Made by a program: the position numbers and the translations under genes
Notes under the pieces: generated by a model
The model's database searches: none
Seen by the model: only the letters and a program-made list of their open reading frames with translations
Told to the model about the DNA's origin: nothing
Part shown: in pieces, positions 45,223 through 56,301 of the stretch
Layout of the letters: each line of letters starts with the position of its first letter
Position numbering within the stretch: the stretch's first letter is position 1
DNA from: Apium graveolens
Lineage: Eukaryota > Streptophyta > Magnoliopsida > Apiales > Apiaceae
Assembly: GCF_009905375.1 (NCBI RefSeq)
Contig: NC_133653.1
Coordinates: 61,383,956-61,447,955 of the forward strand
DNA length: 64,000 bases
Direction: 5' to 3'

Positions 45223-46490
45223 TATCAACTTCTTCATAATCGCGGGTTACTTTGTTCTCTGAATTAACATACTAAGTCTGAAACAAGCATCCTTCCAAGT
45301 ATCCGGGTCTTTTAACAAACAAGAAACTCAAGTAGTAACTTGACAACCAATGTTTAGAACTCATTTTTATTCAAAAAGGCTTTTAGAAATTTTGTAAGGG
45401 AAAATCTTTTTCGAAAACTTTTAAGAATTTGAAAATCACACATTGGTTGTCCTTACTATATGAGTTGGTTGTGCCTTCCCACCTATACAAGGTACCAAAT
45501 TAAAGAAACGATCACATAAAGGTCCATTCACTTCAATCTACCTTCTTCCTTTATTGGGTCTATTACCTTCCGTAATCGATGAAAACTTCAACTGTCGTGT
45601 ATATCTATTCGTAGCTTCATTTCAAGCTTCCATACTGGTAGTACTCCCATCATCATCTTTGTAGTCATTAAGTGGAACAGGTCTATCCAGCAGCCACAAG
45701 TCTATTTCATAGAACAAAGTTTGCTTATATCACATCACATCACTACTTTACATATCACATTTATCATAGCACCCATCTAATTCTACGAAAATTCCAAATC
45801 TATACTTTTATCTCTAACTCTTTCAAAATTCATCTAGTCCATCCCACAAGCTAAGCAGGGTGGCCTAGTACTAATAGCTTATAACCGGGTAGCAGCTATC
45901 CTCCAGAATACTTGAATCTTCTTTCTAAACTTCTTATCACCTTTATTTATATCTCAATACTCACCATTTACCGTAACTCTCGAATCCATCCTCGTAGGTA
46001 CTATTGCTTCATAGGACAGGTTTTAAACTAGGGTATAGAACAGGGTGTAGGGTAAACTGAAAGATACATTCACAATCGAATGTCCAGTAAAACAAGATAA
46101 ATAGATGGAGGTTCTTAAATAGGTCGTCTCATATCAAGAGGTGGTAAATAGCGTAGAATAGCTTGAAGACGTGCAACTGTTATAACAGAAGGTAGTACCA
46201 TTAATCCTGATGGAGGAACAAGGTGCAAATCCAATTTGAGAGAAGATGACGATCCTTGAACGGAAAGCTCCAAACGATTAGATGATACAGGGAAATCAGG
46301 ATCTGCCATTGTCATTGTCTGGAAATCACGTCACAAGTTAAGAATCCTGAATCAACACGAACCGTACCGGAGACCTACTATACAACCACACTCAACCTCA
46401 CAATGTCTTATCTTTCTATTTCCTATTCCTATCCTGACCCTCTACCCAATCCCGACAATTTAGGCTTGTTTTAGTGACTTATAACCTGTA
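45223..46490 (-). mobile_element. 5' internal leader of gypsy J
   Basis: Sequence downstream (minus strand) of the J PBS. It holds a 66-codon frame at 46115-46315 and otherwise mostly AT-rich non-coding sequence; I see no gag here. The gag of J should lie below 45223, across the gap. Confidence 0.6.
46115..46315 (-). CDS. Small pre-gag ORF in the leader of gypsy J
   Basis: 66 codons from ATG 46315, starting MTMADPDFPVSSNRLELSVQ and ending LPPLDMRRPI. It lies about 175 nt after the PBS, directly after 'gacgtgatttccag', an acceptor-like sequence. It has normal amino-acid composition with a Leu-rich middle. I recognise no family. Its position is the same as that of the pre-gag ORF of E but the sequences are unrelated. 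It could be a chance frame. Confidence 0.3.
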   Translation of the reverse strand: MTMADPDFPVSSNRLELSVQGSSSSLKLDLHLVPPSGLMVLPSVITVARLQAILRYLPPLDMRRPI

Positions 46491-46502
46491 GCTCTGATAC
46501 CA
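46491..46502 (-). other. Primer-binding site of gypsy J
   Basis: The minus strand reads TGGTATCAGAGC, a perfect initiator tRNA-Met match, four bases from the LTR end. Confidence 0.92.
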
Positions 46503-46506
46503 ACCG

Positions 46507-49500
46507 TGACGCATTCCAAACTGGTCAGAAGTTTGGGGTCCACAACACATTATATAAACCTGTATATGAAATATTATTTGCAATGACCCTGCTTTACATA
46601 ACCACGGATCGTAACAGGTTAAAGTATGAAAACAAGCCATAACCTTAACTTCTATTACAACGTACCAAATCCCAACTAATTTAACTTACAACTGATAATG
46701 AAATTATTCTTACAATCTTATTATCTGACTACCATATGAAGCTCCTACTAGCTCGATCCAACTCAAACTGGAATCCTAGCTCGCACTTTGGACTGATGAA
46801 CTACACTATCATCCATATCTTTTTTTACTGTAAAATATATAAAAAGATTCGCAAGAGTGAGCTAACTAGCTCACAAGTTATAATAGTGACAACTGAGGTT
46901 AAAGAATGTTCAAATGGGATGATTTAGAAGAATCAAGTTTATTGTTAAACAATCGTTAGAATTGGATATTCATTTTAAATTTTAAAACTAAGGTTAAGCT
47001 GCTGATCAGTCACGCACTAACCCCGAGCAAGGCACACAGCTCTGCTCTACGAACTGGATCCAAGGCACATATGGCCTAATTCGACCACGAATCTGGTCTG
47101 ACCACGAATCTGGTCACATAAAGAAAACTATCCAATTCCAAAGCAGTTCAATATGATAAACAATATAACTCAATAAAACAAGATCATAATTAACATAATA
47201 AAACATTTGTATAAGAGCATGGTGAAAATTCATGGGTACCACGAGGGTATGTTCAAAGTATATAAAGAAATGGCCTTCATCCTGTAGGGAATCGGGTATT
47301 AGAGGAACAATGATTTTATTAGGTTTAGTTCTTTGATGTCACAGGGTATGGTTGAGTATAAAAGTTTATGTATGTTCAACCAATTCTGTTCCAGCGTTTG
47401 GTATATGATGGGTATATATATTTGTGGAGTAGTATTGTATCGTGTGGTTTAGTATCTGGTAAACCAACAAGAAATGGTTCACAAAGAATGAGGTTTACGG
47501 CTCAAAGATCAAATGATGTGGCTCAGGTTCAAGGCTGAAGGATTCAAAGTACTTCAATATAAACAGAGCTATTTTGAATACTTAACAATATGTCACGAGA
47601 GAATTTAGAAATATTTGAATTATATCTCAAAAAAGGTTTAGAAGTACTTGAGTTGCAAGCTTTACAATTATACTGATCGACTCAGCCTACTCGAACGCTC
47701 AGGCTTTAACGTCCAACCACTAGTTCACCTTGGATTCGACTTTGTCACTAATTTTTCGGTTAAAACCCTACTAAGCTCGTCGACTGACCACTAGGTTATC
47801 TTTAGTCCAACATCCACTTTCGGTTTCCCAATTAGGACCTACAGGGTCAAAATACTATATGTTAGACACCTAGTTATGCTTGACATATCCTTTCTAATAA
47901 CCTACCCATACGATAGCATATTCCGACTTAGCACATACATTATTGCAATACAGGCATCAGTTATGGTTCATGTTCTCGAAAATCGATTCGGTGTTCATTT
48001 TCAGAAAATACGTATACTCTTCATCGTATGAAATTAGGGTTATTGGTTTTGGCAAAATGTTTCACTACAACATACAATCAGGTTTTGTATAAACTTACGT
48101 ATATGTATTTACTTACACTCGCTCGACATTCCGATAATCCTCAGTACGCTCCCGTATTTTCGTAGTTCGATTTCCCGGAAATCGAACAGTGTCCCCTTTG
48201 TTTATCAGACTACCCGTCGAAACATCATGACGTCAAATCAACACAAACAACCCAATCATTAATTCAACGATATCACTACCAAAATCACTTTAGAAATCCC
48301 AACCACCCATCAAACTAATTAATTAGTATTATTCGCGTTTTTATATTATTTATTTTAAAATATTAGGACTCAAATAAACATCATCATCGTCCACCGTCCA
48401 CTCGTCGAAATTCATCACGGACGGCGGTAAAATTTGCGGGTACCCGTTAATTCGGGTTCCAACACGAACTCCACCGATTAGTAATATAATCCAACACGAA
48501 TTTATTGATATCACGAAACAGTAATCAAAAAACCCTGCCAAATAAAAATAAAATTCATAATACAATAGAACCAATCAATAGGAAATAATCAACACAGGCC
48601 ACTCTCCCTGTCACACACGCGCCTCTGTGCGCACACATCACATACACACACTACACACAACATTCATCCAACAGACTCAATATATATATATACATGTAAC
48701 CATGTGTATATATATAGATGCTAAGCCGAGAGAATGAGACAGAGGTGGATCGCCGGAGAACCCACCGGAAATACCGAGAAACGGCGGCGACTACCAGCAG
48801 CAGCAGCGACAGAAACTACCGGCAACAGCGAACAGTAGAAACGAGAGGGGAAGAAAATCGAGGCAAAATATATATATCGAGAAAAAAAATGAGCCAGATT
48901 GCCAAGGAGGAGACAGGCGAGAGATTGAAACAAGATATCGGGGAAGATGAGGGACGGGGAAAAATGGGAACAGGGGGTATTTTCTATTATTTTTTATTTT
49001 TTTATTTCCCTTTTATTGTTCTTAACAATCCAGCACGCAACACGTGTATAACAGTTTTGTAAAACCTTCGAAACGTATCAAGAATTATTACGTAGTACTT
49101 ATTTATGCTTACAAGCCCCAATTCTGATTCACATTCTGCATTTAAACAAACCAGGTTGCGCATAAATAAGCTCAGAAAATTACCAAAATAGTCTTAAAAA
49201 TTTTCGAAAAATTCCCGAAACATAATAAATAAAATTTCATAATTTTTAAAGAAATTTTGAAACGCAACTCGTACCCCGCATTTCACAATTAATTAACCGA
49301 GCTGCACTTAAAACAAATTCAGAAAATCACGAAAATAGTCTTAAAAGTTTACAAAATATCTCGAAGTTATAATAACATAAATTCGTAATTTTAAAATAAT
49401 TTCTGAAACACAATTTATACCCGATTTAGCAATTAAACGAATTGACGTGCGGGTGAAATTAATCCCGAAAATTTCCAAAATAATTTTAAAATTCTCGAAA

Positions 49501-49916
49501 TATTCCAAACTTAAATAAATATTTCATATTTTTTGAAGAATTATGAAATTAAATATAAATTTTACAATTAAAAATGTAATCAGAAAATCATACAAGGTTA
49601 AATAATTGATAAAATGTTGATTTCTTAATTTTGTAAAATCCCAAAAATAATTATTGAAATTGTAAAATCATATAACTAATTTTAGAGACAATCCAAATAT
49701 TTACAGATTTAAAACCGTTATAATATCACCTTTAAAATTAAAAAAACAATATAACTCAATTTTTTTAACTACACATTCCAATCTTTTACACCAATAAATC
49801 ACAGACAAATAGTATATATCAACACACTGTTGCCAAAACCAAGACACATATTTTATTTAATTAATACTTCCACAATTATATATTTAAATAATTCACAAAA
49901 TACACGAGTCGTTATA
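46507..49916 (-). mobile_element. 5' LTR of gypsy J (about 3.4 kb)
   Basis: In plus-strand sense it starts TGACGCATTCCAAACTGGTC next to the PBS; its first ~300 bp are recognisably related to the start of the D LTR (grouped 'gtttggggtccacaa', 'ccacggatcg', 'cctagctcgca'). The outer end is less sure: TATAACGACTCG on the minus strand, with TA for the usual TG, where Helitron-like sequence begins. TCTAA (49917-49921) may be the target duplication. The stretch is AT-rich with a more GC-rich patch at 48700-48960; the frames there look like LTR leader, not genes. Confidence 0.8.
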
Positions 49917-50470
49917 TCTAAAATTTGCTTTAGACCCTGGACGATACTCTCATCAATAGTTGGGCCTCTTTCTGAATTGCGCAATGTGCTAATTCTATTA
50001 CTAATCTCATGATCAGTATCATATATGTAGAGCTGGGCAAACAGGGGCTTTTTACCTGTTGGTGGGAGCAATGAGCTTGTGTTGTGGTAAATTTTCCCAC
50101 CAGCATGGAACACATAAGGTCCCCGTGATTTGTTTATTAATTATCAATCTGTACTCCCAGTGATGCAACCGCAAACATGGAGTTTGTAAGGCCATATATT
50201 CCGCCTGAAGTTAGCACCTTGATCTCCAGAATTTGGTCTTAGAAGATGTTTTAGCAGGGGGGGTTATTCAAGAGTGGAGCTTTACACGCACTTCTTCACA
50301 ACAAAAAGTGAATTGCGGGTTGGAGGTATTCTTGTCCCTCTTAGTCCGCTCTGCATACCATAGTGTCATGCCACAATGCATGCAGTTGTGCCAGGGAGGC
50401 CCGAAATACGACGAAAGTGCCCGCTCAACTATAATGACAGTAAGCAAAGAACACATGAAGAACATGACAA
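49917..50470 (-). pseudogene. Helitron replicase-helicase remnant (N-terminal helicase-like domain)
   Basis: The minus strand first reads YFGPPWHNCMHCGMTLWYAER, a Cys-pair segment, then CCEEVRVKLHS (50268-50465). After frameshifted sequence with GIYGLTNSMFAVASLGVQID it reads GPYVFHAGGKIYHNTSSLLP, FAQLYIYDTDHEISNRI and GPTIDESIVQGLKQILD (down to about 49920). These are the conserved blocks of the helicase-like N-terminal region of plant Helitron transposases. The Rep and helicase catalytic parts are missing because LTR J interrupts it. No Helitron ends (TC...CTRR) were found. Confidence 0.82.
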
Positions 50471-53282
50471 TTGGTATTTTTTTCCCAAGATGCCTGTAGA
50501 AGAAGCGCGAGGCGGTTAGTCTGACGCAACTAACAATCTCGATTAAGGTAGTACCTACAGCCTAATTGATAGGGGTATTGCTTGGTCCTGCTCCATCGGA
50601 TATAGTGGTACACTCATGGTATGCCTGGTTGTGCTTGTGAGTGATGGCACCCTTAGTAGCTTGGTCCTCAGTTCTGGAAGTAAATATATTCAGCAGGGCT
50701 CAGCAGGTTAGGATAGATTTAAAACTCATAGAAGGCCACTGAAGTCCCAAAATGTGTATTAAAGTACCTGTTGGAGCCTGTGTAGCTCCCGGCGCTTGCT
50801 CACTTGGCTGGCGGGGGGTGTATTGGGAAAGAAGATTCAGCCCTGACTTCTGCAACAGTTTCAACAATGATGAATAGCTTCAATTTATTTTATTAGTTCC
50901 TAATAATGTATCAACATGTTATTGGCCACTACCTCAGGCAACAAGTTGTAAAAGTCCATGGGTAAATAGAACCCACCACTATTCTGTACATGATTTAAAA
51001 GTGATAATGTTACTGGCAATTTAAGTTATGAGGTTTTAAAAGTGCTCATGGTTTGTGGCTAAATGTCAGATACTTGGAGCAGTTTAATTACCTTATTTTA
51101 ATTAGTTAGTCAGATAAATTAAGATGTAAGATGAGAGAGCGGAGGCTGAGAAGCAAGGGGTCGCTAAATATGCATGACTTGTTTCCTTTTATGCGTCTCA
51201 TATATATTCCTCTATTTTTAATCACCTCTAACAGATAATTGACAGGATGTCAGATATTATTACTTTGCCTCAAGTAGTGCTGTCACATTTAAATTTTCCT
51301 TAGCACTATTTACAATTGATTCTTGTCATGCTTATACCATTGGAGTTTCACCTATTAATTCAATGATATCTTGACTATGCATTTTACTTGAACAACGACC
51401 ATAGCCTAGATATAGTGATTATAAATTAGGAGTGTCTGATATTATTAGCTTTCAATACACTTATCAAGTTACTTTTGATCCTGGCGGGTACTAAATATGA
51501 ATTCTATGCTAACACTAATTAGGAAGTAGCCTAGTTATATTAGAAAATGGTGCCAATTTGGTATTGTATTTGAAGAGTGTCACTCAAAAACTGATGTAGA
51601 ATGTTCTTTTCTTCATTATAAATTGTTAGTGTTTAAAATTCTCCTACCTTCAAGCTTAAATTTGGCTATATGGGATAGTATATGACATTAGATAATTGCA
51701 TCAGTGTTCTATAACCCAGTCAAAAGGAAGCTAAGAAGATTATGGCAAGCATAAGCAGCTTAAATGATCAGCAAGAATGCCATAGTGGCCATAAGATACT
51801 AAGTTTTACAGAAGTATAATTGTTAAGGTGATTTCAGAAGTTCCAGTTACTGTTGCTAAAAGCTAACTGATAACCTAATTTAAATGAGTAGCTTAGTCTA
51901 TAGGTTAATGCCTAATGATTAAAGTAAGGGCAATACCATATGATGGCGCAAGTTCATTGCCATGGTGTGAAACCAAAAGCTGGGAGGTATGCTGTGAGCA
52001 CATCTGTATAATTTGCATTGCTGAGAAGTAATGCAATCCCTGATCAGTGTGCACCTTCCTATTGAGTATAAGAATTTTTCTCCTTATCCTTGCTTGTTTG
52101 GAAATACTTCTTTTCAATAAAGTAGTGTGAATTTTCTGACTATGGGAGTCTGCTATCAGCTGGCGCCTGAGGCGAATCTTCAGACACCTTTGATGACGCG
52201 CAATGGAAGACAACCAACGCCAGAAAACATCACCTAAAGGGCGAGAATCATTGTTAGGTGGAAGAAATGTCTCCATTGGCTCTACCTATCTTATTTACTG
52301 CCTAAAGATGTAAGGCCATGTAGACCAAATACTATGATAACAATTCCTCTTGGGCTGGAACAGAGAAACAGAGAAGAAGCAGACAGACAGGTTTCAGTTA
52401 CTCAAAATTCTAGATGCCTTAAATTCTTACATAATATCCTGATATGTGAGCAGATAAATTATAATCCCATTTATAAAAAAAATATAACATTTCTAATTTA
52501 TGAGTAATTAGATTTAAATAACATTTTTTTATTATTGCATGTAATTAGGCAGGCTATCATGATATAAACTATGTCACATAATTTATTAGAATATACATAA
52601 TTCATTAGCATGCAATTTTTAATATTTAACCTTAATTTTAAAAAGGTGGTTATATTTTTTTTCACATTTTATTAAGGTAAAAGGGTAACCAGCATCCATT
52701 TTAAGTTTATTTTTTACTTTAATATTTTACCTAAAATATAATTTTTTATTAGATCATAGATAATCTAATTTTAATATATTAACTTGATTCTAATGTATGG
52801 AAGCCTTGATTAATAAAAATTTAAGGTCTTTTTAGTGTTGTATATAAGCTATACCATCCTGACATGAAATATGTTTTATAATTTAATCCGAAAATACATT
52901 TCAATGTATGAAATAAGGATTACAACAAATAAAACGTAATTTAAAATACAAATTAGATGAAAATGTAATATGAGCTGAATTTTCAATTTAGTCTGATAAA
53001 TTAAATCGACTGTAATTTAAATGAAAATACTATTATATATATTTAAAGTTTAATTATAATCACATTAATTGTTATTAAATTTATATTTAAAATAATTTAT
53101 TTAATTATTCTGATTGAATTTAGGGAGTGATTATACATGGGATAATTAGCACATCCTATAGGACTTATACAAGCACACTCCCTCTTTTTATAATTTCAGG
53201 ACTATATAAATACACAACACACAAGCACATTGGCCACTGGATGTACAATTGTGACAAAGTGAGATTAAAAAGAGTGATAATA
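50471..53282. other. Unassigned AT-rich stretch
   Basis: About 2.8 kb without a recognisable gene. It could hold the 5' part of the Helitron whose coding remnant ends at 50470, then ordinary AT-rich intergenic DNA (52440-53130 especially). One frame of 123 codons lies at 51905-52276 (minus; METFLPPNNDSRPLGDVFWR..., basic, Arg/His/Gln-rich) without recognisable similarity. A TATA-like TATATAAATA at 53204-53213 precedes LTR F but has no gene behind it. Confidence 0.5.
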
Positions 53283-53354
53283 TGTTAGATATATTTGATA
53301 ATGTCATGGCTAATATGTTTTATGTTTAGCTTTCAGATCTTACTTGAACAGGAT

Positions 53355-53475
53355 AAATCAGTACTTAACTGTTGATCAGTACTTATACTGGAAGTCAGGA
53401 CTTAAGGATATCAGTACTTATGTTATCAAGAGATAATCATCAGAAGATAGATATCAGAACTTAAGTGCTGAAGAA
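53355..53475. promoter_or_regulatory. ATCAGNACTTA (TAAGTNCTGAT) array in U3 of LTR F
   Basis: About six copies near 53357, 53375, 53393, 53409 and 53452, with a palindromic pair CAGAACTTAAGTGCTG at the end. They lie 190-300 bp upstream of the LTR TATA box. The motif recurs throughout the element. Confidence 0.7.
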
Positions 53476-53657
53476 CAATCAGATAAGGACAGTAGCTGAT
53501 TAAAGGAAAGAAGATCAAGATAAACATAAGAAGAGATATGCATGAAGAAGGAATTCTGTAAAGAATGGAATACTTGGAAGAAAAGATATCTGATTGATAT
53601 ATTTTAGGAAGCAGAATTATATTCCATATCAATTAGCGATTATCTTGTAACTGTGTA

Positions 53658-53668
53658 GTATATAAACA
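53658..53668 (+). promoter_or_regulatory. TATA box of LTR F
   Basis: AGTATATAAAC, conserved in the C LTR, about 235 bp before the LTR end. Confidence 0.65.
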
Positions 53669-53899
53669 CAAACATAGGGTTTACACTATAAGTGTTATCA
53701 TTATTAGAAAAGATTATTCATTGTAACCCTAACAGCTCTCATGATATTTGTTCATCACTGAGAGGTAACAGTTCCATACTGTAATAGAGTTTATTATTTC
53801 AATAAAGTTTGTTTTCTGTTACTTAAGTTCTTAAAGTTCGATTTGAGTGTACTATACACTGTATTCACCCCCTCTACAGTGTGTGTGTGACCTAACAAT

Positions 53900-53911
53900 T
53901 GGTATCAGAGC
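53900..53911 (+). other. Primer-binding site of copia F
   Basis: TGGTATCAGAGC, a perfect initiator tRNA-Met match, two bases after the LTR. Confidence 0.95.
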
Positions 53912-53953
53912 CTATCTGTTAACATACATACAGTTAAAGATCCAAACACAATC

Positions 53954-56289
53954 ATGTCGGACACAGAAACTCCAACTAAGCCTACCAAAACTGAGGAATC
54001 ACCAAAGACACAAATTCAGAGTCGGTATGAGACCATCAGAGTTCCCATACTGAGACCATCTGAATATCCCATATGGTAGGTAAGGATGACCATGTTCCTG
54101 GAAGTAACAGATCCAGAATACCTTGATAGAATCAAGGAAGGCCCTCACAAACCAACCAAGCTTGCTGTTGCAGTTGCAGGTGAAGCAGCAAAGACCGTAC
54201 CAAAGAGAAGAGTGATTATACTGCTGAAGACATAACATCAATTGCTAAGGATGCTAAGGTACGACACTTACTGCATAGTGTCATTGATAATGTAATGTCA
54301 AACAGGGTAATCAACTGCAAGACTGCTAAAGAGATATGGGATGCTCTGGAAACAAGGTGTCAGGGAACTGACACAATTAAGAAGAACAGGAAGACAATAC
54401 TCACTCACGAGTATGAACACTTTGACTCAAAGACTAATGAGTCATTGAATGATTTATATGATAGATTTGTCAAACTTTTGAATGATTTGTCATTGGTTGA
54501 TAAAGAGTATTATCTTGAAGATTCAAACCTTAAGTTCCTGTTAGCTCTTCCTGAATGCTGGGATTTGAAGGCAACGACAATAAGAGACAACTACAATCTT
54601 GATGAAATAACTCTTGACGAAATCTATGGAATGCTCAAGACTCATGAGCTGGAGATGGAACAAAGAAGCAAGAGGAAAGGAGGAAAGTCAAGGACAGTTG
54701 CTCTTAAGGCTGAAGAAGAATTCCCCAAAGCAGCTTCCTCAAAGAAAGACAAGGGTAAAGCTCTTTTCATAAAGTTTGATACTGAGTCATCAAGTTCTGA
54801 GAGTGATGATGACTCAAATTCTGAAAGCTTGCCTGAGACTGATGCTGATGAGGAGATGATGAAGCTGTGTGCTCTTATGGTGAAAGGAATCACAAAGATT
54901 GCATACAGGAAGTTCAGGAAGGGAAAGAAGTTTTCCAGGAAAGGCATAAGTTCTGATAAGAAGAATTTCAGAAGATCTAAAGGCAGAGGAGGAAAGTCTG
55001 ACAGAGGAGATTACACCAATGTTAAATGCTATAACTGTGGTGAGAAAGGCCACATATCTCCTGACTGCAAGAAGGTAAAGGGTGACAAAGGCAAGGCTCT
55101 TGTCACAAAGCAGAAAAGCTGGACAGACACCTCAGACTCTGAAAGTGAGGAAAACTATGCATTGATGGAAAATGCTGATAAAGAAAGTGCTGAGAGCAGT
55201 TCTGAAGCTGCTGAAATAAAGGTACCTCAGACTACTTATGCTTTTCATACTGATGATATTAATGAGTTGAGAAGATATCTTAAAATCATGTTTATTAGTT
55301 ATAGAGATCAAACTTTAACATGTGAAAGATTAACTTCTGAAAATCTTGCATTTAAGAAAAGAAATGATTTCTTAGAAAAAGAGTTAGTCATGTTCCATCA
55401 AACTCAGAAGGATAGAGATGATGCTTTTTATGTTAGGAATGAAGTGCTAAAATTAAATGAATCTCTAAAAACTGAGTTAGAAAAGGAAAGAGAGATTATC
55501 AGGACTTGGACTAACTCTGGCAAAACAACTCAAAATTTGCTAAGTAGTGGAAACTGGAAAGAGGGCTTAGGTTATGGAGAAGATAAGAAAGATAAAGGAA
55601 CTGAAGAAATTAAGTCTGTTGATAAGCAAAAGCCAAGGTTAAAACCTGTTAAGTTTGTAACTGTAAAGTCTGAAAATGAAAAATCAGAAGTTACAAAGAA
55701 ATTAACTTCTGACAAACTAAAACAGGAAAAGACAGCTAAAGTGAACATAGGCTTAATGACGAAGAAGCAGCTTAAGCATAAGCTGAAAGATGTTAAGAAT
55801 GCAAACAAGGTAAAATCACCTAGGAAAAATAGGAATGGAAAGGAAGGTGTGAATAAAAGCAATAATTATAAACCTGTTCCTGATGCTTCTAGGAAAACAT
55901 GTCATAACTGGGGAAGTTCTAACCATCTGGCTTCTTTTTGCAGGAAGAATAAGAATATTAACTTCTTACCTTCAAGGTCAGGAGTTAAGAGTCAGTCTGT
56001 TAGATACAATCCACAAAATCCTTGTTTTCATTGTGGTAGTTTATGGCATTCCATTTATACTTTTAAGGAATATCATAGCTTGTACTATGATTATTATCAA
56101 ATAAAACCTTCTTTGAAGAAAGTTTCTATTGTTCCTTCTAGTGTAAATTCTGATTCAAAGTCTGATAATGTAAGTTCTGATAAGAAAAATGTTAACATAA
56201 ACTCTGATGCTAAATCCGCTGCAAATGTTAACAAACTTAATAAGGCCAAAGGATCCAAGCAAGTCTGGGTCCTTAAAACTAATAATTAG
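53954..56289 (+). pseudogene. Copia F Gag
   Basis: ATG at 53954 (MSDTETPTKPTK). TAG at 54077-54079 follows PIW. A one-base deletion near 54205 shifts the frame, after which about 690 codons stay open to TAG 56287-56289. The UBN2-like part has CKTAKEIWDALETRCQGT. The zinc knuckle CYNCGEKGHISPDC is at 55027-55068, with a Lys/Glu-rich coiled coil before and after. Further Cys-His motifs are CHNWGSSNHLASFC (the second Cys changed to Trp) and PCFHCGSLWHS (56020 on). The SSD/NSD repeats near 56140-56220 are TAAGTTCTGAT motifs in coding frame. Same layout as B Gag. Confidence 0.92.
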
Positions 56290-56301
56290 TGGTCTTTGTG
56301 A

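Larger units (their letters stand above)
53283..53897 (+). mobile_element. 5' LTR of copia F (615 bp)
   Basis: It runs from TGTTAGATATATTTGATAATG to GTGTGACCTAACA, followed by ATTGGTATCAGAGCC. TAATA (53278-53282) is the likely target duplication. TATA box at 53658-53668 and a TAAGTNCTGAT array in U3. It is clearly related to the 3' LTR of C in sequence order and both ends. Confidence 0.93.

Noticed and set aside
45672..45854. 60-codon plus-strand frame in the J leader
   Set aside because: His/Thr/Ser/Tyr-rich chance frame in AT-rich non-coding sequence opposite to the element's direction.
48718..49062. 114-codon Arg/Glu-rich frame in LTR J
   Set aside because: Purine-rich low-complexity leader-like sequence opposite to the element's direction, with an overlapping frame on the other strand and no recognisable domain.
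53190..53282. TATATAAATA before copia F as a host-gene promoter
   Set aside because: No gene follows; only LTR F starts 70 bp later, and A/T-rich sequence makes such matches common.
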